The translations under genes were made by a program, and so were the position numbers. Shown here one piece after another: positions 51,805-61,285 of a DNA stretch of 64,000 nt (position 1 is the stretch's first letter; each line of letters starts with the position of its first letter). Below the pieces are notes generated by a model. The model searched no databases. It had not been told where the DNA came from and saw only the letters and a program-made list of their open reading frames with translations. Origin of the DNA: Arenimonas sp049195245. GTDB lineage: Bacteria > Pseudomonadota > Gammaproteobacteria > Xanthomonadales > Xanthomonadaceae. The stretch lies in NCBI RefSeq assembly GCF_049195245.1, contig NZ_JBMIRR010000023.1, positions 1 through 64,000 of the forward strand. The letters run 5' to 3'.

Positions 51805-53066
51805 TGCCCGACCTCAGCCCCGCCATGCAGCACCACGCCGCGCTCGACGCGCGCCTGGTGTCGGCGGTGCGCGGCCTGCGCCTGCTGCAGTCGGTAAGCT
51901 GGCCGCAGGACGTGCAGCAGCGTTTCTTCAGCCAGTGGCATGCGCGCCGGATCGCCCTGCCCGTGGTGGCCTACCCGCGCGAGGACCATTCCACGGTGCG
52001 CGCCGAGCTCGAAGCGATCTACGCCGCCGCCGACAACGAACACCCGATCGGCGTTTACCTGCGCCGCACCGCCGAAAGCTGGATCATCGCCACCCGGCTG
52101 CTGGAAGCGCTGGGCACGCCGGAAGTCACCGAGCATTCGATCCGCCTGTTCGGCCGCCCCGGCGACGCGCTGCCGGGCGAGGGCCCGAGCAACCTGGAGG
52201 CGGCGCGCCACTTCATCGACCTGGCCGACGAGCTGGACCAGGAACTGGGCGCCAGCGAGGCCGACTACGTGCTGTCGGCGCAGACCGTGCAGGAAGAGCT
52301 GCAGTTGGCGCTGGACAAGTTCTTCACCCGGCACAAGGTCAGCGTTGAACTCGACCCCGACCTGATCGCCAAGGCCGCCGCCGGCCCGACCCGCATCCGC
52401 CTGCGCAGCGCCACCGGCTTCTCCGAGTACGACCGCCACCAGCTGCTGGAGCACGAGGCCTTCGTGCATTCGCTCAGCGCACTCAACGGCCGCGAGCAGC
52501 CGCACTTCAAGTCCTTCGCGCGCACCTCGCCGCGGGTCACCGGCACGCAGGAAGGCCTGGCCACCTTCGCCGAACTCATCACCGGCGCGATCGACATCGA
52601 GCGCATGAAGCGCATCAGCCTGCGCATCGTCGCCATCGACCACGCGCTGCGCGGCGCCGATTTCATCGAGATCTTCCGATTCTTCCTGGATGCCGGCCAG
52701 ACCGAGGCCGACAGCTTCGCGTCCACCCAGCGCGTGTTCCGCGGCGTGCCGGTCACCGGCGGCGCGGCCTTCACCAAGGACACCGTGTACCTGCACGGGC
52801 TGCTGAGCGTGCACACCTTCTTCCGCTGGTGCCTGCGCCATCGCCGCCTGCGGCTGACGCGGCTGCTGTTCGCCGGCAAGATGAGCCTGCAGGACGTGTT
52901 CGCGCTGGAGCCGCTGTTCGACGAAGGCGTGCTGGCCGAGCCGCTCTACCTGCCGCCATGGATCCAGCGCGCAAACGGACTGGCCGGCATGCTGGCGTTT
53001 TCGCTGTTCGCCAACCGCATCCGGCTGGATCGGGTGGATGCGGACGACCTCGTGCTGGGGCTTTGA
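51804..53066 (+). CDS. QEGLA-motif flavohemoglobin expression-modulating protein (DUF1704)
   Basis: The protein has 420 aa. The defining motif QEGLA occurs in TGTQEGLATFAEL, and HEAFVHSLSAL gives a HExxxH metalloprotease-like signature. The family name comes from an effect on flavohemoglobin expression; the chemistry is not settled. Related tyrosine-terminal metallopeptidases act on tubulin-like C-termini in eukaryotes. The start overlaps the rsgA stop. Confidence 0.85.
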   Translation: MPDLSPAMQHHAALDARLVSAVRGLRLLQSVSWPQDVQQRFFSQWHARRIALPVVAYPREDHSTVRAELEAIYAAADNEHPIGVYLRRTAESWIIATRLLEALGTPEVTEHSIRLFGRPGDALPGEGPSNLEAARHFIDLADELDQELGASEADYVLSAQTVQEELQLALDKFFTRHKVSVELDPDLIAKAAAGPTRIRLRSATGFSEYDRHQLLEHEAFVHSLSALNGREQPHFKSFARTSPRVTGTQEGLATFAELITGAIDIERMKRISLRIVAIDHALRGADFIEIFRFFLDAGQTEADSFASTQRVFRGVPVTGGAAFTKDTVYLHGLLSVHTFFRWCLRHRRLRLTRLLFAGKMSLQDVFALEPLFDEGVLAEPLYLPPWIQRANGLAGMLAFSLFANRIRLDRVDADDLVLGL

Positions 53067-53166
53067 CCGGAGGCCGCGTGATGCGACGACTCGTGGTGCT
53101 GTGCCTGGCGCTGCAGGAAGGGTATTTCCTGCTGGTGGATGATGCGGAGATTTCCGTAACGGGCGG

Positions 53167-54513
53167 TTAGGGCTGCGCGGATTGCAGGCTGCCGTCGTCG
53201 CTTACGATGAAGTGCGCCTTCTCTCGGTCCACCCACTGCAGGCGACCGGCCACCGGAATGCCATGCCACGACGGAACCTCATGCGTGAGCCGACCGTAGA
53301 TCCAGCGATCGGACTCCGGTACGTACAGCTTCAGCGGTTCCCGGGACATGGGCAGCAGGTCCGCCAGCGAACCGTGGAAGTTCATCTGCCGCTCGCCGAT
53401 GTGGGCCATTTCCTTGCTGATGTTCTGGCCGTGCCACAGCGACACGGCCATCACCACCAGAACCAGCGCGCGCGACGGTCGTCGCATGCGGTCTGCGGCC
53501 AGCGCGACACATCCCACTACCCAAGCAGACGCGCCGTAGGCGTACTGGTTCGACATCATCTCCAGCGGCAGCACCGGGGCAAGTGCGAGCGGTGCACCTG
53601 CAAGCAGCAGCAGCCCCAGGCGTGGCGATACCCGAAGCACGAACCAGGCCAGCCCCAGCCACAGCAGCGAAGATACGACCAGTTGCGCGATTCCGATCGG
53701 CAGGAAGCCCTGGATTTCGAACGACGAGGGGCGCAGCGGGAACAGCACGTAGGCCATGAGGTTGCGGGGCACGAATCCGATGGAGGTCGCGTAGGCCGCC
53801 TCGCTCGGGTTCAGCAGCACGTCCAGGCGCAACGCGAGGTAGCCGATGGCCGCCAAGGCGCTGCCGCCGGTCGCCCAGGCCACGGTAGTGCTGCGACCGG
53901 CTGCGAACCAGGTCAGGGCCAACAAGGCGGGCATCACCACGGCGGCTTCCTTGGCCATCAGTGCCAGTGAGGTCAGGGCGAAACCGATCAGGGCTACGCC
54001 GATGCCGTGGCTTCCGCGCCGATGGAGGCTCAGCACCAGGTGCGCGAGGCAAAGGGCGAGCCCCACCCAGATCAGATCCGCCAACGTTCCAACCCAGCCG
54101 TGCACGTACACGGCATACGGGTTCAAGGCGAAGGCCCAGCCTGCAACGATCGTCATGAACGTCGTCAGCCCGAGTCGCAGCAGCAGCCCTGCCAGGGCCG
54201 TGGCCATCGCGCTGCCGATCAACACCCACAGCGTGTGGAACAGCCGGGGTGAGTCGAAAAGCAGGTGCGAGATGGGAAGCCAGAGGTTGAACGTCAGGGG
54301 CCGCCACTGGAACGTGTCCACATCCAGCCAGCCTACCCAGGGAAGCTCCGAAAACCCGGCCGCCTGAGACAGGACGCCCCACTGCAGCTCGTCATGGCTG
54401 AAGTACCCGGGGTTGAGGGCCAACCTCAACTGAACCATGGCGGCGAAAACCATCACGCAAGCCAGGACAAGCCACGGCGGCATGGGCGTGCTGCGTTGGG
54501 TTGGCTCGGACAT
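53167..54513 (-). CDS. GT-C-fold-like integral membrane protein (glycosyltransferase 39/83-like)
   Basis: The protein has 448 aa with about ten hydrophobic helices. The acidic segment in the first periplasmic loop (YFSHDELQWG) resembles the catalytic loop of GT-C glycosyltransferases that use polyprenyl-linked sugars. The C-terminal 85 residues are soluble. Codon use and GC look lower than those of rsgA and maeB around it, suggesting a more recently acquired gene. It is divergent from maeB. A specific donor or acceptor cannot be named. Confidence 0.65.
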   Translation of the reverse strand: MSEPTQRSTPMPPWLVLACVMVFAAMVQLRLALNPGYFSHDELQWGVLSQAAGFSELPWVGWLDVDTFQWRPLTFNLWLPISHLLFDSPRLFHTLWVLIGSAMATALAGLLLRLGLTTFMTIVAGWAFALNPYAVYVHGWVGTLADLIWVGLALCLAHLVLSLHRRGSHGIGVALIGFALTSLALMAKEAAVVMPALLALTWFAAGRSTTVAWATGGSALAAIGYLALRLDVLLNPSEAAYATSIGFVPRNLMAYVLFPLRPSSFEIQGFLPIGIAQLVVSSLLWLGLAWFVLRVSPRLGLLLLAGAPLALAPVLPLEMMSNQYAYGASAWVVGCVALAADRMRRPSRALVLVVMAVSLWHGQNISKEMAHIGERQMNFHGSLADLLPMSREPLKLYVPESDRWIYGRLTHEVPSWHGIPVAGRLQWVDREKAHFIVSDDGSLQSAQP

Positions 54514-54691
54514 GGCGGTTCCTTGGCGGTCCGGCATTCTGGCGGGCTGTGGCGCCAATGACCACAGGGTCCATACCGGGGCGTCGGCAGCCGCCAGTCT
54601 GGCCCGCTACAATCAAGGCCCCCGTCACGCGCCGCACCGGCGCTGTGCCCCATGGCCGCGCTGCCGGCGCCGCCTCGAGACCGCAGACCCC

Positions 54692-56986
<2,295 letters not shown>

Positions 56987-56991
56987 CCCAT

Positions 56992-57083
56992 GAAAACATA
57001 CCAGGCATGAAAACATACCAGGTATGTTTTCTTTCTCCCTGAGACAGTCTCAGCGACGAAGAAAACATACCAGGTATGTTTTC
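56992..57083. repeat. Palindrome locus 4: partial copy plus pair with internal CTGAGACAGTCTCAG palindrome
   Basis: A truncated copy (56993-57009, ending GGCATG in place of GGTATG) is directly followed by a full copy at 57010-57030 and another at 57062-57082, both with central A, centres 52 bp apart. The 15-bp palindrome CTGAGACAGTCTCAG lies at 57039-57053. The locus begins 6 bp after the maeB stop and ends 20 bp before the next start codon. Confidence 0.95.
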
Positions 57084-57102
57084 CGTGGGGGGGGGGGCGG
57101 AG

Positions 57103-57609
57103 ATGAAGCTCAAGTCTGGGGTGACGATCAACGGGAAGGCGTTCAAGCCCGGCGACCGGGCGCCGATGGTCTTCATCTATCCGTTTTTCCTGGTGCACAT
57201 GGCCATGTTCGGGCTGTCGGGCTTCCTGATGGCCTACAGCGGCGAGGTGCCGCTGCTCTTCCTTTACCTGCATGGCGGGATCGCGATCTTCGTTTACCTG
57301 ATCTTCTACCTGGCCATCTTCGGCCGGGACGAGGTGAAGTGGATGCTGATCAATGCAGGCCTGGGCTTGCTCGGCATCTGGATGGAGATCGACACCATCC
57401 TGGGCTGGTTCGGCAAGTCGCTGGACGAGTTCTCGCCGTGGGTGAATGTCACCCCGTTCCTGTACTACATCCTCTACACCTTCCTGCTGCGCCAGCTGCT
57501 GCTGGACCTGACCGGCTCACGTGACAAGCCGGCCCGCAAGCGCATGGTCGAGGCCATCTATGTAGTCGGCTCGCTGGTGGTGTACGGCGGACTCTACCTG
57601 CTTCGCTAA
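57103..57609 (+). CDS. Small four-helix membrane protein A, function unknown
   Basis: The protein has 168 aa with four hydrophobic helices: about 23-45, 51-73, 82-98 and 117-137. It starts MKLKSGVTINGKAFKPGD and ends on a basic and hydrophobic tail. It is a paralogue of the next gene; both share YPxxFL near the N-terminus, a helix leading to LGxxxxIDxxLxWFGKS, and LxxDxTxSRxxPxR. GGAG precedes the ATG at once, and a run of eleven G residues (57087-57097) lies just upstream. Its GC content is lower than that of neighbours. No family is known to me. Confidence 0.75.
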   Translation: MKLKSGVTINGKAFKPGDRAPMVFIYPFFLVHMAMFGLSGFLMAYSGEVPLLFLYLHGGIAIFVYLIFYLAIFGRDEVKWMLINAGLGLLGIWMEIDTILGWFGKSLDEFSPWVNVTPFLYYILYTFLLRQLLLDLTGSRDKPARKRMVEAIYVVGSLVVYGGLYLLR

Positions 57610-57622
57610 CCGGCAGAAACTC

Positions 57623-58141
57623 GTGGCGCTTCGTCTCAGATACGACATCCGGTACGGAAAAGACTTTTATCGCGCTGGCACCGAGTTGTCGCCGCTGATT
57701 GTCTACCCGACGATTTTCCTGCAGATATGCCTGTTCGGCGCCTTCAGCTTCGGGTTCGCCTACGCGGGGAAGTGGCCGAACATGGGTGGGCTGGTGATCA
57801 TAGGCGGCTTCGGGATCATCTTCTTCGCCCTGTTTTACGCCGCTCTGTTCAGCCTGGCCGAAATCGGCTGGATGTTCTTGAACGGCGCTATTGGCGTACT
57901 GGGCATCCTCTCGCAGATCGACGTGCTCCTGTCGTGGTTCGGGAAATCTGCGAGTGACTACGGTTTCGACGCACATCTATTCCCGGTGATCTACTGGATC
58001 ATGGCCTCGTTCATGCTGTGGCAGCTGGTGCTGGACATCACCCGTTCCCGCGAGGATCCCGTGCGCCGGTGGTGGGAAAATCTCGCCTTCAGCCTGTCAT
58101 CGCTCGCCACGTACGGCGCCCTCTGGCTGGCAAAACCATGA
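57623..58141 (+). CDS. Small four-helix membrane protein B, paralogue of A
   Basis: The protein has 172 aa and a GTG start 13 bp after gene A. Its helices are at about 27-48, 54-78, 83-100 and 120-140. The shared core GxLGIxxxIDxxLxWFGKSxxxxxF matches gene A. It has an N-terminal soluble segment (RLRYDIRYGKDFYRAG). The two genes probably arose by duplication and form one transcript. Composition is less GC-rich than flanking genes. Confidence 0.72.
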   Translation: MALRLRYDIRYGKDFYRAGTELSPLIVYPTIFLQICLFGAFSFGFAYAGKWPNMGGLVIIGGFGIIFFALFYAALFSLAEIGWMFLNGAIGVLGILSQIDVLLSWFGKSASDYGFDAHLFPVIYWIMASFMLWQLVLDITRSREDPVRRWWENLAFSLSSLATYGALWLAKP

Positions 58142-58202
58142 CGATCTGACTGCGTGGTCGTCTCTCTGGTGGTCTACGCCACCCTCCACCTGCTCAGATG
58201 AC

Positions 58203-58277
58203 GAAAACATACCAGGTATGTTTTCATCCTGGCTGAGACAGTCTCAGAGACAAAGAAAACATACCTGGTATGTTTTC
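58203..58277. repeat. Palindrome pair, locus 5, with internal CTGAGACAGTCTCAG palindrome
   Basis: Full copies at 58204-58224 (central A) and 58256-58276 (central T), centres 52 bp apart. CTGAGACAGTCTCAG lies at 58233-58247. The layout is nearly identical to locus 4 on the other side of the paralogous membrane genes. The last base of the right copy and the following C and A form the stop codon of the STAS gene on the minus strand. Confidence 0.95.
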
Positions 58278-58659
58278 AGTCGTCGTCGTCGCCGCGGAGG
58301 ACTTTTTTCTGCATGGCGTCGAGGTAGGCGTCGGCTTCGGCTACCGACGAGAAGATCTCGTCCAGCGGGACGGCCTTCACCACGTCGAACACCTTCTGGA
58401 TCTGCGGCTGCGGGTTCACCACCACCACCTTGCCGCCGCGCGCGTGCAGCGCCTTGCGCGCCTTGAAGATCGAGCGCACGCCCGCCGAGCTGATGTATTC
58501 CAGCCCCGCCAGGTCCAGCACCAGCGACCGGATCGGCGACTCCAGCACCGGCCCCAGCCGCGCATCCAGGTCGCCGTAGGTGTGCGTGTCCAGCCGCCCC
58601 GCCAGCGACACCCGCTGGTTGTCGTTGGCGACCGGGAATATCTCGATGCTCAGGCTCAT
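58276..58659 (-). CDS. STAS-domain anti-sigma factor antagonist (RsbV-like)
   Basis: The protein has 127 aa. STAS signatures are VSLAGRLDTHTYGDL and LDLAGLEYISSAGVRSIF, with the likely phosphorylation site Ser58. The start overlaps the stop of the upstream phosphatase/kinase gene (ATGA), so the two are translationally coupled and belong to one signalling unit. The acidic C-terminus ends GDDDD. The stop codon is formed by a palindrome copy. Confidence 0.9.
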   Translation of the reverse strand: MSLSIEIFPVANDNQRVSLAGRLDTHTYGDLDARLGPVLESPIRSLVLDLAGLEYISSAGVRSIFKARKALHARGGKVVVVNPQPQIQKVFDVVKAVPLDEIFSSVAEADAYLDAMQKKVLRGDDDD

Positions 58660-61100
58660 GCAGTGGGCTCCGGATAGGGGATGTGCAGCACGACGCGCAG
58701 CACGTTGTAATCCTTGTCGCGACTGTACGCCACCTGCTCGGCCAGTTCCCGCACCAGGTGCACGCCCAGCCCGCCGATCGGCCGGTCCACGATGTCCGCG
58801 TCCAGATCGGGCGAGGGCTGGCTCAGCGGATCGAACGGCATGCCGGTATCGCGGAATTCCATCGCCAGCTCGCTGCCCTGCACCGTGGCCACGAACTCCA
58901 GCGCCGGCCCCGGCCCGTCCAGCGCACTGCCGTGGCTGAGGATGTTGCAGGCCACTTCCTCGATCACCAGGTGCATGTCGTGCATCACCGTGGCCGGCAG
59001 CCCGTGCCCCGCCAGCCCCGCGTCCACTTCGGCCAGCAGGGCGCGCACCGGGTCCGCCGGCAGCGGCTGGTCCAGCCGCGCCTTCACCGTATAGCTCCGG
59101 TCGGCGACCGAATCGCGCTTGTAGCGCAGCGCGAACACCGTGATGTCGTCCGACTGCGGCGCATCGCCGGCAAAGCTGTTCGTCGCATCCACCACCCGCT
59201 GGCACTGCGCCCGCGCGTCGAGCGAAGGATCCAGTGCATCGAGCAGCCGCTGCGTACCGAACGCCTCGTTGCCACGATCAAATGCCTCGGTAATGCCATC
59301 GGTATAGGTGAACAACGTGTCCCCCGGCAGCAGCCGGCCACGCCACACCGGATAGGTGTCGGCCACCGACACGCCCAGCGGCGCCTCCGACGGCACCGGC
59401 AGGAATTCGCGCGCGCCATTGGCCCGCAGCAGCACCGGCGGCTCGTGCCCCGCGCTGGCCAGCGACAGCGCCCCCGTGCGCAGCTCGATCACCCCGCACA
59501 GCACCGTGGCGAACATGCAGGTCTCGTTGTTCTCCACCAGGTGCTTGGCCGCCTCGTGCAGCGCCCGCCCCGGCGAACCGCCCAGCTGCGCCGCCACCTC
59601 CAGCACCGTCATCGTGCGCGTCATGAACAGCGCCGCCGGCACGCCCTTGTCCGACACATCGCCGATCACGAACCACACCGAATCCCCGTCCCGCTCGAAC
59701 AGGTTGTAGAAGTCGCCGCCCACCGCCTTCGCCGCCACCAGCATGCCGTGGAATTCCACATGCACATCGCCCGCATCGAACTCGTGCGGCTGCGGCAGCA
59801 TCGCCAGCTGGATTTCGCGGGCGATGTTGAGCTCGCTCTCCAGCCGCTGCCGCGCCGCGCCCATGTCGGCGATCTCGTCCATCTGCTGGCGGATGGACGA
59901 GCGCGCGCCGTCGAAGGCGCGCGCCATGACGCCCACCTCGTCCTCGCGCTGCTGGTGCCCGAAGGCCTGGTCGAACTCGCCCAGCCCGAACTGCCGCGCC
60001 GATTCGGTCAGGTCCTCGATCGGCTTGGCGATCAGCCCCGACGTGCGCCGCACCAGCGCCATGCTCAGCAGCACGCCGCACAGCCCTACCAGCACCACCC
60101 ACAGCGTGATCCGGTTCAGCTCGGCCAGCACGTAGTCGTTCGACGCCGACAGCGCGAAGGCCCAGCCGGTATTGCCGATCGGAAAGCCCAGGCTGTAGCG
60201 GTCCTGTCCCTCGCGCACGCCGTCGCTGCCGGCCATGGCCACGTGCTCGATCGCGATCGGCTGGCCCTCGCGCAGCGCCTGCAGCATCGGCGCCAGGTCG
60301 GTGCGGCCGCCGGCCACCACCTGGTCCAGGGTCATCGAACGCATCGCCGGATCCGGGTGCAGCACCAGCCGCCGCTCGGGCGATATCAGCGTGGGCCGCA
60401 GCTCGCGGTGGTCCGGCACCTCGCCCAGCAGCGCATTCAGGCGCGCCAGCGGCACGTCCACGCTGACCATGCCGATGGCCGCGCCCGGCAGCCCGCCTTC
60501 GCCCGGCCGCCGCAGGGGCAGGTTGTAGGTGATGTAGGTGGTGCCGCCGGTCGCGGCGCTGGCGTAGGGCTCGGACCACCAGGGCCCGGCCGCGGTGGTG
60601 GTGCGGATGTACCAGTCCATCACCCGGTAGTCGTAGCCCAGGTCGGGCACTGTGGACTCGGTGTAGCCGCTGACCGAACGCCGCACGTACCAGCTGAAGC
60701 CGGGATCGTCCGGCGACAGCCGGCCCGGCTCGATGATCAGCATGGCGCCAAAGATGTCGGGGTCGGAGCCTACCGTGGCCATCAGCAGCGTGCGCAGGTC
60801 CAGCGGGTCGCGGCCGATGCCGGCGGCGCTGGCGGCCAGGTTCTGGCCGCTCACCTGTACCGAGCCCAGGGTGGCGGCCAGGCCGCGGGTGGTCTGCTCG
60901 GCCAGGCTGCGCACTTCGCCGCGGGCGTTGTCCACCAGCAGGCTGCGCATGGCGGCGTAGAAGATCACCGCCACCACCACCATCAGCAGCGCGCTGCTGA
61001 TGGACGACAGCAGCACCAGCCGCGTGCGCAGGCTGCGCCGCCACCCCACGCGTCGGCGCGCCGTACCGCCAGAACCCGTACTGGTGCGAATTGAACCCAT
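58656..61100 (-). CDS. Membrane sensor with HAMP, RsbU-type PP2C phosphatase and RsbW-type kinase domain
   Basis: The protein has 814 aa. A first membrane helix (about 27-50) is followed by a Cache-like periplasmic sensor (about 60-325), a second helix (about 335-355) and a HAMP segment (RRTSGLIAKPIEDLTESARQ). The SpoIIE/PP2C domain has VGGDFYNLF, GDVSDKGVPA, TDGITEA and SDDITVFAL. The last 135 residues form a HATPase domain with HLVIEEVACNILSHG (N box) and DTGMPFDP and GGLGVHLV (G boxes). Phosphatase and anti-sigma kinase are thus in one protein, next to the STAS antagonist. I chose the ATG at 61100, with a Shine-Dalgarno-like GAGGA upstream; the ATG at 61145 lies inside a repeat. Confidence 0.9.
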   Translation of the reverse strand: MGSIRTSTGSGGTARRRVGWRRSLRTRLVLLSSISSALLMVVVAVIFYAAMRSLLVDNARGEVRSLAEQTTRGLAATLGSVQVSGQNLAASAAGIGRDPLDLRTLLMATVGSDPDIFGAMLIIEPGRLSPDDPGFSWYVRRSVSGYTESTVPDLGYDYRVMDWYIRTTTAAGPWWSEPYASAATGGTTYITYNLPLRRPGEGGLPGAAIGMVSVDVPLARLNALLGEVPDHRELRPTLISPERRLVLHPDPAMRSMTLDQVVAGGRTDLAPMLQALREGQPIAIEHVAMAGSDGVREGQDRYSLGFPIGNTGWAFALSASNDYVLAELNRITLWVVLVGLCGVLLSMALVRRTSGLIAKPIEDLTESARQFGLGEFDQAFGHQQREDEVGVMARAFDGARSSIRQQMDEIADMGAARQRLESELNIAREIQLAMLPQPHEFDAGDVHVEFHGMLVAAKAVGGDFYNLFERDGDSVWFVIGDVSDKGVPAALFMTRTMTVLEVAAQLGGSPGRALHEAAKHLVENNETCMFATVLCGVIELRTGALSLASAGHEPPVLLRANGAREFLPVPSEAPLGVSVADTYPVWRGRLLPGDTLFTYTDGITEAFDRGNEAFGTQRLLDALDPSLDARAQCQRVVDATNSFAGDAPQSDDITVFALRYKRDSVADRSYTVKARLDQPLPADPVRALLAEVDAGLAGHGLPATVMHDMHLVIEEVACNILSHGSALDGPGPALEFVATVQGSELAMEFRDTGMPFDPLSQPSPDLDADIVDRPIGGLGVHLVRELAEQVAYSRDKDYNVLRVVLHIPYPEPTA

Positions 61101-61125
61101 CTGTCCTCGGGACATCCTCGCCGTA

Positions 61126-61211
61126 AATCCGGGGTCAGAGTGCATTTATCTTCTGGTGGCCGCAGGCCTCTGCCCCGGTCCCGGAAGATAAATGCACTCT
61201 GACCCCGGATT
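61126..61211. repeat. Perfect inverted repeat between the Rsb gene and aceE
   Basis: A 28-bp sequence at 61126-61153, containing GGGGTCAGAGTGCATTT, recurs as a perfect reverse complement at 61184-61211, with 30 bp between. It lies in the shared upstream region of two divergent genes. From memory, similar GGGGTCAGAGT-type hairpins are seen as repetitive extragenic elements in several gammaproteobacteria; here I see only one. Confidence 0.85.
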
Positions 61212-61285
61212 AGCCACCCTGCGCTAAACTCGGGGTTCAAACAATACGCACAGGCCGTGCCAGGCGCCGGCCACAGGGAAGGGAC

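Noticed and set aside
53078..53170. A 29-30-codon frame with a hydrophobic start after the QEGLA gene
   Set aside because: It has no clear ribosome site or known family and overlaps the end of the convergent membrane gene. Too short to support.
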